A stretch of 64,000 nucleotides of DNA from Anastatus disparis (GCA_017163975.1 JAFFSR010000136.1:5701501-5765500), one strand, 5' to 3'; shown: positions 13,331 to 28,188, counted from the stretch's first letter. Made by a program: numbers and translations. Notes: generated by a model not told the origin, from the letters alone.

Positions 13331-16300
13331 AGATAAGAAAATTTAAACGATAAATCTTGTAGTTTAAGTTGGAAAAAAATTTACAGTTTTTAATTTTTTT
13401 CTATATAAACCATTAATTTTTTTTAATTATCTTGTACAATTTAATGTTGATCGTTATGTTTTTGTTAAAAAGTGTTAAAAAATAATTTTCAATCATGATA
13501 AAATAAAAATTAATCAAATTAATATTAAATTAAGTTTATTTAGAAAAACTTAATCATTTAAAATCTATTTTTAATTAAATTTCCGCTTTTACAATGCACT
13601 TGCATTGAAATGAGTTGAAGAATTTTTTTATAAGCTGATAAACACTTGAATTTTATAAACCTTTTCCCATTTTATCGTTGTTCGTTATGTTGCTCATGAA
13701 AAGACAGGCTTGGGAATGTCATGCTGCCTGGAATTTGCTGAATTAATCGATAGACAATGCGGAATAGTGAAATGGCATGAATCATCCTGGAATCTGCGTT
13801 CAAATAGACGTTTCACGATTTCGCTATTGATTATATACCGACGCTCAAGAAGACTAGAAAAAAATTCTTGCTCTTTGTTATTGAGTTAAACAAATTTTCA
13901 ATAATTTTTTTTTGTTCTTTTTTAAACTATATTATGATATCATTATGAGATTTATCTCTTGTGAAATTATAATTAACTATAATTGATTTTTCTCTACTTT
14001 ATTACTTGAAAAAAAACTCATTAAACGATTAATATTTCTTCTTATAATCAATGTACTAAAAAATAATGATATCAATAATTTTAGTTTTGCTTTAATTTAA
14101 TACAGTTCATTATAAAAATATACCTTATTGCATCTTAAGAATCTTATTATTTATCCAAAAAACTATCTTGATAGAAGATTAATATTTCTTCTGAAAATAA
14201 CCTCGTAAAAATACACTAATAAATAATTGCATCAATCATTTTACTGTTGCTCTAATATCATTTATTACAGTAATAAATTTACCGAAGATATAATAAAAAT
14301 TTTAATCACACTTAATCTAAGCTTATAGTTTCATAAAAAAGTACTCTCTTTCTAGTTGTATTACTCATCTTCATTGAATTATATATCCGTTGTTTATTGC
14401 ATTACCATTGGTGTGTATATGTAATTGGAAATATGCATTTTCCCGAAATAAAAAAGTCAATTTTGATAAAAGTCTTGTGTCAAATTGTAATTTGTTTAAT
14501 TGTCAAGCTACCCAATTAAATTTACAAAAGAGAGTAAGTAATACAAGCGTTGTTAATTTGAATAAAACATATTTTTTAAATCTTTGAATCATGTACTATA
14601 AATTTCTCATTAATTGTTCGCATATTAATGAATAACCAGCAATAAATATGTTCTATTGCTTTTAAAATTATTAAAATCCTAAAAACATATTTTATCAAAA
14701 TCTATTAAATATTTAAAATATGAATGAAATTTATTTATTATTCAAATATATGAAAGCATTCAATGAAGTTATGATCATTAAAAAAAAAATCGGCCATTTA
14801 CTGGGCAAGTAACCTTAATGGATTTTATAATTAAAATTGTTTGTTATTTATATTATTTTAAAATTTTCATTATTTATTCATTTTAATGTAGTGTCTTCGT
14901 TTTACAGTTATCTTTCGCCATTAAATTTTGTTTACGAGATTTATATTTTAATTAACTTAAACGGTACTTTGCGAAAAATATCAAAAAAGCTTTTCATTTC
15001 TCGAGGGTAAAATGTTTACACGATTTACTTTAAAATATCTCCTAAAAGTCTTTTTTTTTTTAAAAATAAATTCTACGAGCCATATTATGAAAAAACATTT
15101 TTCATGAAGTATACCTTTTCAGAGAAGAAAACTAACTCGAAAAAAGTAGAATTCTATTTGTACGATATATTATAAAATTGATAAATTATATTTCTATTTA
15201 ATATAAATTTATATGAAAAAATGATCCTATAAATATTAGCCAAAAACGACAATGGAAAATAAAATAAAGTTTTTTTCTTTCTTCGAAAAAGAAAGTATAA
15301 ATTATAATCTTTAGCGCACATTGAGAAAGCAAAAATAATGTTATACGTGAGTATATAGCACTATCTCACCAGAAGAAGCCATAAAAGAAAGGAGGGTCAG
15401 CTGAAGCAGCTATACCGCTGTATATAATAAATAACAGAACAAAGTTTTCGGCTAAAAGAAAATGCACATTTTCTTTCCTAAAAAATATCTCGGAAGAAAA
15501 AAAAAAGAAAATAATTTTTCAAACTAACACATTTTACCAATGAAATATCACCCAACCTGAATATGTCATTTTTTCCGAACAGACAACGCGCGACAATAAA
15601 AAATCACCCAAAGCTTATATACGTAAAGTTTGAATGTGTGCGTGAGCTTACCGCATCAATATTCAAATGGCGATCGCAGAGATAAAACGAATAACGCATC
15701 GATTGAATTATATGTGAAAAAAATAACTTGTATGCGCACAGTGCTTCCGATAAAAAATATTTTATCTTCGTACAAACATAAATATAGTCATTATAATGGA
15801 TATTACTTCTATTATATAAAGAGATTAATATTTCATGATAATAGAAATATGTCTTAATGGAAAATACGATAAGAAGTTTTATTTTCATTATTTTTTGAAT
15901 GGTCATTAATTTTATTTAAATTACGAAAGTGTAAAATGGTTTTCATGCAATCCAGTTGAGAAAATAGATAATAACGTTGTTTGACATTTAATAGTCAAAT
16001 TTAAAAATAAAAGTGCCAATTAAAATAATTTAAACAAGTAAATAAATTTTCAAAAGCTATTATTTAAAAATAAATATTTTATGAAATTTGTTGGAGGAAA
16101 TTTTGAAACACTGTAACACATTTGTATTTATATATAGATTTGTTATAACAAAAAAAAATGCTAGCTTTTTCCGAACGACAGTTGCATGACATTTTCATCA
16201 TTGTAACGCCTACATAAGATCTCATTTCTTTCATCATAAGTTTTAGCTTTTAATATTATTTTGAAAAATAGGTTCGTAAAAATATTTTCAAAATTCTTTC

Positions 16301-17136
16301 ATACAGAAATTTTATTTTTATTGAAAAGGAAAATGTTAAATGTTGTTAATATATTGACTGAAAAATGCATTTGTATTATTTTATTAATTTTGTGAGATAT
16401 TTTGCTATGTAAAATTTTTATATAACAAAGAAGAAAATTCTTTCAAAATATTAATGCAGGACGTTAATTAATTAAATAAAAAATTTCTTCATTTAATTAT
16501 TCTTTTCCAGCTGATGCATGAGTTTAAAATTTTTTTTACTTTTAAAATACTCAAGTTTAATTAACCTCTAGAGAAAGGAACATGACCAAGTATGCAAAAC
16601 GAAAAAATGTATGAATATATATCTTATTTTGTTAGTATAATATATGAATATTTTATTATTTATTTAAACTAACGTATAAATTTTTATTACTGTGAATTCA
16701 AGTAAATCAGTTGTCAAGTACAAATGTAAGTGTAAACGTACAGAATTTAAAAATACTTTACTATTGATTTTCTCAACTTTTCTTTTGTATTTCTTTGAAA
16801 AAACGCAATAAAAAATTCTTTTATTGAATTCCCAGAATTTCGTTTTTCTATTGAACAACATTATAAGTCAAAAATAAGGTTAAGATAGAGTATCCATTGT
16901 TCTAATATTATCCAAAAAGAATTCTTAAAATATCTTTTGAAATAATGCAAGAATATCTGATATATACGTACAATGTTATTTACAATAGTACTGAAACTTT
17001 TATCGTATTTTCATGATATGATCACATTTTTAAAATCAAATATTTAATAAAAATATACAATTCAAAAATATGTTTACACAGTTTACTGAATTATAAATCA
17101 GCTAACCGATCACCAGTTTTATAAACAAGGAAAAAA

Positions 17137-17139
<3 letters not shown>
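13331..17139. other. AT-rich non-coding stretch
   Basis: No gene, splice-bounded exon or complete repeat was recognised. Open frames near 14390-14587 and 15604-15906 are AT-driven and overlap each other on both strands. Confidence 0.4.

Positions 17140-17179
<40 letters not shown>
17140..17179. repeat. (TA)n microsatellite
   Basis: This is an uninterrupted alternating A/T tract of about 40 bases. Confidence 0.95.
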
Positions 17180-17182
<3 letters not shown>

Positions 17183-17731
17183 TTATGAATAGTGATTTAT
17201 ACAGTATTAAAAATCTAATAATTGCTTAAATAATTTTGTTAGTGTTTTTAAATTTTTGTAGATATATTTTATGATATAACTGTTAATCAAATTTTAAAGA
17301 ATACTCAAATTAACTAGGAGATAACCACACCAATCACTTTAGTGGCCAGCTATGAATGATTAACCTATGTATAACTCTAATTGAGTAATAGTTACACATG
17401 GCTGTATATAAAATTAGCAATTTCTAACTGGTCACCACAATAATAAGCGCGATTTTCTAAATACTTAAAATAAGTTGCATATATGTGTTTCTTATATTTG
17501 ATAATATTATTTGAATTTTTAATATGTGTTTAAGTTAATAAAATTAGTATTATACTATTTTTATTGAAATGATTTGAATTAAAACGAAGCAATCATGTGC
17601 CCGCATGCTACAGAACAACTCGATCCTTCCCCTTTAAACGATTTGTATATCACTAATATAACGTAAAAAGTCATTTTGTTGCATTAAAAATATTCTAGAT
17701 AATTGAAAATGACAGATAACATCAAATAAAA

Positions 17732-17971
17732 CTCATGAAAGAATAATTTATAGATTATGCCTAGGAAGCTATACGTAACCTGTGTATAGGAGTAAACTTA
17801 CACAATCTATATATAAATGTGTTGAACATAGACTGCGCATATAGTATACATATTTAAATATTATTTATATAGATTATGTTTAGATTATACATAAATTGTA
17901 TATGTTTATTTCTATATACAGCGTATGTATAACTTCCTATGCATAATCTATAAATTATTTTTTTACATGAG
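17732..17971. mobile_element. 240-bp foldback element (MITE-like) with CTCATG ends
   Basis: The left arm at about 17732-17797 and the right arm at about 17904-17971 are inverted copies, at roughly 80% identity. Both arms carry CTCATG, then AATAATTTATAGATTATG, then TAGGAAG and TATAC. A short indel near the outer end and scattered transitions separate them. The spacer of about 106 bp is AT-rich and has no ORF. Both ends abut AAA, too short to claim as a target duplication. The superfamily is not assignable. Confidence 0.7.
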
Positions 17972-20619
17972 AAACTATTCATTCAGCAGCGAATGGTTGA
18001 AATTAAAGCGATAATAACTCATGAATAAAAGAACTGTTTTATATCTATTTGCTTAAAAGCAATTCAATAATTCAATTCAATAATTTAAAAAAAAAATTAG
18101 CCCTTTTTTATTTTTAATTATAATTTACAACAAAACAATTGGCTATTCTGTTTACCAACGTCATTCATCCAATCAACATTCAAAATCAAGAATTAAACCT
18201 TGCTTCGATTAATATGCCATTCCTATACAGCACGCTCAACGAATAACTTTAATATGCTCAAAAAAACATTTTTAATATAATCCAAGCGATAGTCAAGCGC
18301 ACAACATGATGGATTGACAAGTGATATCGAAGCTTTTCACACAATGCCGTCAGCTTTATACAATAGCTGGCATATTAAGCGAATTATAAATGTTGATGAA
18401 TATAGTTTGCTTTTAATTCACGACATCGTTTAATATATTGGCGCATTAATAATCGATGAACCGTCTTTTTAATGAAAGAAAAACTTAGGATATTGTCATT
18501 ACGTATTTCCTTCTTTATAAATGAATCAACTTATACTGGATTATTGAAGAAAAGCAACGTGGCACGCAAACAACGTTCGGCTCATTGACTAGGAAAATGT
18601 TTTATTTAAAAATTGATGTGTTTAAAGGCCGCTGAGCGTGAGTGAATGAAGTATTTACTTATCGAATAATATTTTTAGCTTTTTCAAAATAAATTTTCAA
18701 TTTTTATTTTGTTAAAATGTTCAATGAGCTTGATTTTAAAAAATCACGAAGAATAATGGGTGAAATCATTTCACTTATGAAAATTAAAAAGTTTTATTTT
18801 ATATTGCATAAAAATTATTTACTAAAGCTTCAACATAGAATAATGAATAATTTATTATACAACAAAAAACACTCGATAAAAGTATACTAAAAATAGTCGA
18901 GCTTCTAAAAAATTAATAACATTGCAGTAAACAATAACTATAAGATGAAACTTCAAACTTTTGCGTCGAAGATATTTCCATTATTCTTTCTTCCAACTTT
19001 TTGTTAAAGTTCACAGTTATTTATTGTAAGAAAGAATAGCTTGTCCTTTCAAGTTTCTGTTGAGTGTAAAATTTTCTCTTGACAAAATGTTTTTATCGCT
19101 TTTCTTTTGCTAAAAATCATTTCTTATTTTTCTATTTATTTTCAATTAATTTTAAACTTTAAATAAATCAATTATTGAAAGTCAATTTAAATATAATTAA
19201 CTTTTTTATTAAAAGTTTAATTATAATTAGAAATTTTGCACGATAATTACTTTAAGAAAGTATAGGAAGCACACAGGAAATGTAAATAAAAAAAATATGC
19301 GATACGGTAAATTGAAGAAAAAAAAAGTAACAAAAGCTTTAATAAAGAGAGAAAGATAAGTTTTGTAACGCGTGAAAATGCGATGAACTTTAAACGATAA
19401 GAAGCGACGTTATCCCTCCCCTGTTTCGTTCGATCGTAAAAACGTATTATAAGCATGTTACAAACGATTACTGAAATTAATATTAGAAAAGCGCGACTAC
19501 TTGCACTCTTTGACCTATTTTATTATATCTATACACTTTTACACTGTACACGTTTGACTGACATTATGCTTTACGCGGGTTTCTTTTTTTATATTTATAA
19601 TACAATATTCTGATGATGAATTGAATTTTTTTACAAAAAAGAACATTTTTTTAAATCAGCATGTAAATTTAATATTTTTTAATAAAATAAAACTATTTTT
19701 AGTTTTTTGAATAAATTATATTATTCCGCCAAGGAAAATTATATATGATAAATAATAATTTTTAACCTCCTTTATTGCCAAGCATTTTCAATGAAAAAAT
19801 AATTATTTTTGCGCGATATGTTATATTAAGCTCAATAATTTATTGAATATCAGACCCAAAACTTTTTAATTTTGGTGATCTTGAAATGCACTTAACCGTT
19901 CGATCAATGCGTCAGTTGCAAACATTTAAATATATTTATTCTTATTTAATTCCAATGTTCTAAAACAAAAAGAAAGAACTCGGTATTTCATTAGTAATTT
20001 AAACATGAAAATCGAAGAAACAGATATATATTGATGGATCGTAAACAAAATTAAAATGGTGCATTAAATGAAGCGCTATCAAATGAAAAGCAACGTTTAT
20101 CTTAAACATCGTATTTATACCAAAACTTCATTAGTAAATACATCACGCAGTTGATTGTTACCAATCATAAATTTACTACTACCCAATAACCATGTGAACG
20201 CAAAATTCATTACAATTCACGAAACATTGAAATATTTATGATTGATTCAACCTTACGCAAGTAATACATTTCCTGAATACGTAAAAGGGAGGGATTATAG
20301 TTATGTAGGTCAAAATGAGAAATCAAATGACATGTAATACACATAAACAACATCAATTATCTTTTGTAAATACTGTTTTGTCCAATCTTTAAACTGCAAA
20401 TAAGCTTGCTCATTATAATAGTATATAAATACTGATTAGTTACAAAAAAGTCAAATTTTATTACAAAGTCATGCTAATTATTGATTTTTTAACTAAAAAA
20501 ATTATACAATAAATTTTAAAAAAATATATAAACGAAATCCAGCAAACAGGTATGTTTATTATTCAGTAAATGCTTCTATTGATTATTAAATTTTGCATGG
20601 AATGGAATGTAGTAAGAGA
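17972..20619. other. AT-rich non-coding stretch
   Basis: No gene or repeat could be delimited. Confidence 0.4.
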
Positions 20620-20765
20620 CAGGACAAATATAGGCAGGGTCGATGACTCACAGTCACGTGAACTATCTTAGACGTAGACATAAAATTTCTGTCAAGGTCA
20701 GGACCTCTTCGCGTCTAGTAGGGTAGTAGGGCAATATAACATTACTGATAAGAGGATACCTTGCA
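20620..20765. promoter_or_regulatory. GC-elevated island with AP-1 site and E-box
   Basis: TGACTCA (20644-20650, a consensus AP-1 site) lies three bases before TCACGTGA (20654-20661, an E-box of the Mitf/TFEB or Myc/Max type). The next ~100 bp has elevated GC, including GGTCAGGACC and TCGCGTC. The close pairing in an AT-rich desert makes an intronic enhancer plausible, but short motifs occur by chance. Confidence 0.25.
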
Positions 20766-23700
20766 ATGAGCAAATATATGTAGGTGCATGTGCGTGTATA
20801 TTAGTACACGTGTGCGTATACGTATCAAAGAGAAGGGCGTCGATAGGAATTTGTCAAAGTTTTGATGATCTGAGATTTTAATGTCTTTCACTATTTCTTT
20901 GTTTCGTTAGTTTTTCTTATTTTACGATCTTTTTTTATATCTTTTGAGAATCACATAAAAAAATAGGTCAACTGTTTTTATAGCTATAATTTCATAAGTT
21001 TTTTTATTTCATCATCCCTTTTATCTTCTTCTTTTTTTTTTATTTTTCGTTTACATAATTCTTGGTCAAATATTTTCAAGTCTTTGCAATATAAAGTGAT
21101 AATATTTTAATAAAAGCAAATGCAGTAAATATGCAGATTTTGTTGCTCTTTTAGTATTTTTTCTACAACATAATGGTTAAAAAAATTTTATTTTAGCGTT
21201 TTCACGCAAATCCCTTGAAAATAAATTTATGAATTTATTACTATGTGAGAAACGTAACCTACCGTCTCAAAATATTAAATGTGATATTGTATAGTAACAG
21301 AATATTTTTGAAATATTATAATAAAAATTTTAAAAAAGGTTACTAAATTTAAAAAAATTAAAATATTAATAAAATTTATCATACATAAAATAAAATACAA
21401 AGCATCAAACGTTCTGAAATTACAAAAATATCTGTACAGCGGATACTTAATCAATAACAATATATTAATGTTGTACTCTACAGTGTCTCTAGAGTACATT
21501 AATATACTAGTGCACTTAATCAAAGATCAAATAACTACAATAAGATCATGGTAATAATTAATAACATTTTATCCATAAATAAAGCTTCATAACGAGAGTT
21601 TCATTTTTAACGAGAAATAGTCATAAAAATTATATTCTTGGTTATAAAATTACTTTATAACTGAAAAAACTAAAAATATAAAATCTACTCTTTTGTTCAT
21701 TCCGGTCTAAAATTTGAAATTTCGCATAATTTAATATTTTAAATTATAACTTTTCTCAAAAAAAATTAATGTAAATTAAATTAGTTAGAATTAAATAAAT
21801 TTCGCTTCTAAACAATGATTCAAGCAACGTTAAGCTTAACCACAACGATGTTATAAATAAAAGACAAACATTATAAGTGTTGGAAAATTTTGACCTACAT
21901 AAATTTTCGAAAGTTAAGGTATTTTGAGGTTTAAGCCAATCCAAGTAAAATATCCATCCAATTGAGTTACAGCCCTGTATGTACGTGTGAGTAGCATTAC
22001 GCTCGAATAAACTCTGTGGTAACAATTAAACCTTACAGTTTCTCTCTTACCTTTCTATCTTTTACCATTTCTCTGTGTATAGTTTCTCTTATAGAGATTG
22101 ATAATGACCGGTCTATTTTGAACGTTAAACAAGCTTCCGATGTCTTTTCTTTTGTCAATGCTCTATTACTCTCAATAAACCGCAGCTGATGGATCATTTT
22201 ATAATCCATTGGGTGAACCATTTTTTCTTAATTTAAGTGGAATAAATAAACGCTTAGACTGGAGATTTATCTTGATAAAGCCAAGGCAGATCTGTAATAG
22301 CGTTATAAGTCAAATATTGACTTACATGTTTATAAATAAATGAAGGAAAAAATAAGTTAAATTATTCTTTCATATGAAAGTATATTATTTATTGACATAA
22401 TCAAAACGATTGTAAAAAATGATTTTTTTTCCATCTAATAATTTAAGGATTTCTTGATGGAAATCAAAGATTATACGTAGATACGATATAAATAAGTTTT
22501 GTGTATAAATTCGTTATTAGATATACATTAGTCGCGATTTAACCAGGTTATCATGATTGAGTATAAATAATTCGTTATATCGTATTTATATTTAATATCA
22601 TTTCTAAAATTGAAGTTTTTATTATATTTGGAACATTCTAAAACGTATACAATGTAAATTTTAATGAACATTCGTTCTAATCATTGTATATTTGCACTTT
22701 AATTAGTTTACCATGTATCTGTAGAAATTTTATTTAATTAAATAACATATTCCAAAAGAATATTAAAACTTGGAAGCTTATTTAATATCATACTATTAAT
22801 GCATATAAATAAAATAAGTAAATGAAAAATTCATTACTTTTATTTTAAATTTAAAATACTTCATTTCAAACTCTTTATATCTACAATTTGAAATACTTTA
22901 TTTGAAACTCTTCGTATCTAAGATATAAAGAGCTTTAATAAAATCGTAACGAAAGAGTAAGTTTAAGGAGTACAAGGTTAAAAGATTGTTAATATTTTAA
23001 AAGTTAATATCATAGTTACAAAATATTAACCTTTACTGTAAAGTTACGAGATAATTTTAGACTTTCATTACGTAAAAATTGCTTATTTTGTGGATCTTTA
23101 AAACTAAGTTATAACGCTTAAAGTATAACTTAATTGTTTCGTACTTCATTCATATATATTTTTAATACAGTATAAATTTCGCTTAATTTGCATATTAAAT
23201 TTTGTTAGAATGAACATTAAATTAGAAATAATTTATTACAAATGTTAAATTTCTGCTATTTAAACATGACGATTAACAGTAAATAATTTCAATTTTCTAT
23301 CAAGTTCAATAAATTAATAAATAATGATGAAAAAGAAGAATTAAATCATAATAATTGCTACTGTAACGTCCCCCTATTCTGATTCTTATTTTTTTTAAAA
23401 AACATTTTTTCTATGAGCATTAATATTTTATTTATTTAGGATGAATGAGTTTATTAAATTTATTGATGAACTCTTCTTTAAAGTTAAAATTTAAATGAAA
23501 CATTTTAAAATATAATAATAAGTATTAATTTAACTAAATTCTATATTATTTTAATTGAATACAAAAATAGCAATGATTATTAAAAATATTAATATGTCTA
23601 TGTATATAAGCGAGTATATATGCGTATGTTTCCGTCCGATCGATAAAGATTACCTTACAGCAAGAATCGAATTCTATCTTAATGCAAAGGTGTAGCAATT

Positions 23701-25560
23701 GAAAATATTATTAACTTTCTTTTTAATTTAAACAAATTATTAATAAATATTAGAATCTCAATAACAATATTTAAATTATTTTATGAAGTCGTATTCAGAC
23801 TTATTAAGAATATTGTATTATAAAATATTTATAGTTTTGATAAATTTATATTTTATTATGTTCTAAATTTTATATTTTGTCAATTGTAAATTATAATATT
23901 GTAAAATGAATTATTTGAAAATGATTTAAAATATCTACACATTCAAAAGAAAATAAATATTATCTAAATATTTGATTTCAATAATGATTTTGATTTTTAA
24001 ATATTTAATTCAAAAACTAAATAAATTTACAATATTATAATATAAATAATATTTGTTAAGATTATTAATTTTTCACTTGAAATAATAGATTATTTAAAAA
24101 TAAATATTAGAATATTTCTAATTCGAATTTAAACAAAATCAAATATAAATGAAGTAAAATTAAAAGTTTATAAGAATAAAAATAGAAATTTAAGAAATTA
24201 TTATTAAATTAATTAAAAATCAATTAATAAATGCTTCCTACGACATTGGTTTGTAGTGGGAGTAGCTTGTGGAAACGCCTTAGCGAAGCAATAAAACTAA
24301 TGTGTAAAATGTACTGGTAGCGCAGTTCAAGCTAAGCGCCTCAGCAATCAAACATTATAATTCTTTTACAAATATTACATACATTATTTTTGTCAAATAA
24401 ATTACTTCAAATTTACAAACTTCATTTTACATTACAAGATTATTTTGTTGGATTTATTAAGCAATTATTATTTTTCTCGAATTCATTTTTTCTACAAAGT
24501 TACAAGTTTGAATCTTATTAATTAATATTTTGTATTATTTGCTTCTGGAAACAAATCTCAAACAGATTAAATATTTATTTGAATTTGTATTAGTGTGAAT
24601 CGAATATTTCCAATTGGTTTATCAATTATAAGTAATTTTATTAAAGAATTTTCATATTTTATTAAAACCAATATTTTTGTGAGTCGTAGAATTGAATAAA
24701 AGTAAGTACTCTTAATTTTGAGTAATATTATTTCTTTACCTTTTTTCATATTACCTATCCTAAATATATTATCATTAATGATTTCAATTTAATTTCATAT
24801 TAATTTAATTAAAATCAAGTGTTTCGTTTAACAATTATTTCTTCTATTTTATTTATTAGTCAACCTGACCACCCAGGAGGTAATAAGCGTTGGGAAGACT
24901 AAATAAAAATAATATTCAAATAATAAATAAAATAATTACTATTTAATTGACTAATGCATTGATTCTACAGTTTTAACTTCACAAAATTCAAACCAAGAAA
25001 GTATAATTTATTAAAACACCACGAGCTATTAGATAGAAATATCTAGGCTCATTAAAGAATTTCTCGCCACTAAGCAGACGTCACACTACGATAAGCGCAT
25101 TAATTGGAAATGCATTATGATAAAAGTATAAATCTTTAATAATATTATAATAATTACTGCAATAACCATTAAATTATGTTCAATATATAAATAAAATGTG
25201 CAAACAGTTTTAATTAAATGAGAAATTTAATTCTTTAATTTAAAATTTTTTAAAACATTTGCAGAAAAAATACTCTTTACTATCTCTAATCAAAGTATAC
25301 TGCAATCCAAATAAAAATTTAAAAAGTAATCAGATATAAAAAATTTTATTATAAGTGAAATCATAGAATTTCATTTTATTGCTAATAGTTTTTTTTACTT
25401 TTCACACTACTGATTTTCTCTAGTATTTCAAATCGTCCATTAATGCGTATAAGATTTACTTCTTACTCGTCTTTCACTGGCACTCTTTATTTATCTGACC
25501 ATTTTGTTCTCACTTTACTTCTATACGCCACTTTTATTCATTTATTTTTATCTTCTTCTC
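20766..25560. other. AT-rich non-coding stretch with a short direct duplication
   Basis: Near 22858-22925, two ~37-bp direct repeats carry ACTT-ATTT-AAACTCTT--TATCTA. They are followed by an inverted AGATATAAAGAG. No gene is seen. Confidence 0.4.
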
Positions 25561-25817
25561 TTATTTCACTTTTAGTTCTTTAAGTTTCTTTTTATAGTTA
25601 CGCTTAATTTTCTGGATTTTTTTCTTTCTCTTTGTCTTGCCGTCTTCTTTTTCTACTACAATACCTGCACTTTTAGTTGCAATTATTTTTACTTCAATGG
25701 GCATTAATTTAACAATTTTTTTCACATCTCTGTTTCTTGTTCCTCCTCTACGCAAATTATTCTTTTCTAACGCTTCTTTATTTTTTCTCTTCAATTTAAA
25801 AAATGTAGGTATTCTAC
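25561..25817 (-). other. Candidate lysine-rich terminal exon or small gene (minus strand)
   Basis: A minus-strand frame is open for about 86 codons up to a TAA at 25561-25563. The first ATG-like start is absent; the frame has TTG near 25794. The peptide is Lys/Arg-rich, with a less biased centre (VKLMPIEVKIIATKSAGIVV) and a basic tail. AATAAA occurs twice within about 35 bases after the stop, as in a 3' end. A purine-rich strand can produce K/E/R-rich open frames by chance, and no family is recognised. Confidence 0.22.
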
Positions 25818-27988
25818 AGACTTAATACTTTTTTTTTATCATGAGTTAAAAAAGAAAAGAAAAGAGAAAAAAAGAGGATGAATTGCAGAGTTTCTACTGT
25901 TATACAAGAGCAACTCGTAAAATGCAGGGAGCGAAAACCACGAGCTGCTATATGCACAACGAAGCGCGAAGGACACGCTTACGTTTCTCTTTATCGTTAC
26001 GAAGAAAAATTTTCATCGTTCTTTCCTTAGCTTTTCTTTTTCCAACTCTTATTCACACTCGACTTTACAATGCAATTTTATTTTCCTTTTTTTTCACGTA
26101 TATATGCAATGAAGTCACGCTACATTTCTCTTACTCAAAACTTGTTTGGCGTGTAAAAAAAAAAATTTTCCAATTTTTTAAAAGAACTTTTTATTAAAAT
26201 ATTCACAAGAAAGAATATTAAACAGTATATAGGTATATAAAGCTAACTTTAATGTTGTTTTGATTATGCCGCTTTATTCTTGATCAAGAAAGCACGTAAA
26301 AGTATATTTTAAATGAAGTAGTACAGCTCGTCACGTGCTTGTAATCGATAAAATTTTAACGAGAATCAAACTCCGTTTACAGAATAATGCTTTTATAATT
26401 TGCGAATTATGTAATGCAAACATTTGCCTAAAAATACACGCTAACAAGCGTCAATATTTTCTTTTACTAATGAAAAGTAAAGTTTTGCTTTAACAATTAT
26501 TTGGAATTGATAATAAAGTTCATAAAAATGGATTACAGCCGATAAATTCGCAGTGAAAAATTATATAAATATACATAAAAAAAGTGATCGAATGTTGTTT
26601 ATCGAACTTAACATGCGATAAAAGTTTTAATAACAACGAAAAGTAAACAATAAAAAAACCTATACATAATTCAAACAATATTTTTTTATACTTTATTTTA
26701 AAAAGATTGCTTTATCGAACTGTATTATCATATACATACATATATAAAAATAATCTATAATTGTTAAAATTTTGAAAGTTTCAGAAAAATTTTATTAACT
26801 TTAAGTTTTTTATATAAGTTTAAGCAATATTTATTTTGCATTATAAAATTGATAATTTAAAAAAAGATTTAATCAAGTGTAATAAATTCAGAAGCAATGT
26901 TTCAAAATATAATATATCATGTGAGATGTCACATTAACCTTACGCGACACGTACCTAAAAAAAAAGAACAGAAAGAAAACAAGAAAACGACACGTGTAAG
27001 CTTTTGCGAAAGTGGCACGAAAGCGTTTACAGCGTAAAATGTAATAAAAGGCTGAAACTTAACTTTCTCATACGAGAAAACATTTATAAGTTAGATGTTT
27101 AAGTGTTGCGTATAAAAAAAGTTTCACGAATGTTTTAGCGAGACAGATTATCCAAATAACAGTTTAAATGAAAGTCATCTTTTCCTTTTAGTTGAAAAGA
27201 TATAATCTACTACTTTGGACGAATCTTTTTAAGATTGTTTTTTTTCTTTTCTTTTTTTATTTTAATTATAACTATAACACTTTAGTTCGAGAGTTGCAAC
27301 ACAAGTTAAAAAGAGCGAAAAATTTTGTATCTTATCGTTGAAAGATCTTAAGTAGAATTGGTTTTTCATTGAACGTTTTGGTACGATTGAGTAAGAGGAT
27401 TTTCTTTTAAATGTTAAGAACCGTCAAAGGAGTGAGACATTGTAGATATATGTAAAGTCATTTTGAGAAGAATATATAGTTATATAGAGACATTTAAGTA
27501 GAGTTAAAGTATTCTCACGGTACTCTTTCCAGTGATAAAATCTTATTATAAGATCCAGGAAGATTTTCTATTATCTGATAAAATTTGCGCTTACATTGTT
27601 GAAATCAATTCAACTAACATTTGACAGTCAATTAAATTTTATAGCACATATTTTAAAATTAAGTTACAGTTAATTTTACCTTACTGCAAACTTTAATTAA
27701 TAGATGATTATTTGAAAAGATATATATTATTAAAATTAAACAAATGAACTTTGTGATATAATTTAAATAATGAATAATATGTTGATAACGTCAAAAGAAA
27801 TAACCAGCCATCGAGAAATCTAATTTTGGTATAACAAGAGAAATTCAAGCTTCTATATCCACTAATTAAAGAAATGTCGCTCTGAATTGGATACACTGGA
27901 TCAAACAGACAGAAACTTGGTTACCGCTTTGCATCTGGAGACAGTATCTGTGAATTGATTACGAAACGTTCATTACTAATGAAATATA
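25818..27988. other. AT-rich non-coding stretch
   Basis: Purine/pyrimidine-asymmetric patches lie near 25840-25880 and 27241-27260. No gene or complete repeat was recognised. Confidence 0.4.
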
Positions 27989-28119
27989 CAGTTGAATCAG
28001 TGTATGCAAAAAGGGACCTAAGTCCAATTTTAGGTCAAATTTAGATAGCTCCATATTACGTAATAGAATTGCAATCTTCATCAAATGCAATGTTCAAATG
28101 CTATATAAAAGCATTTTTT

Positions 28120-28188
28120 AAATATTGAGTTCTGCAAAAAGGGACCTAAGTCCCGGACTTAGGTCCCTTTTTGCCGAATTCAATATTT
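28120..28188. repeat. Near-perfect palindrome inside the TA-flanked element
   Basis: Arms 28134-28153 and 28155-28174 are perfect 20-bp inverted copies of GCAAAAAGGGACCTAAGTCC, separated by one base. Flanking AAATATTGA and its complement extend the arms to about 34 bp with few mismatches. It looks like two element termini joined head to head, or a hairpin insertion. Confidence 0.9.
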
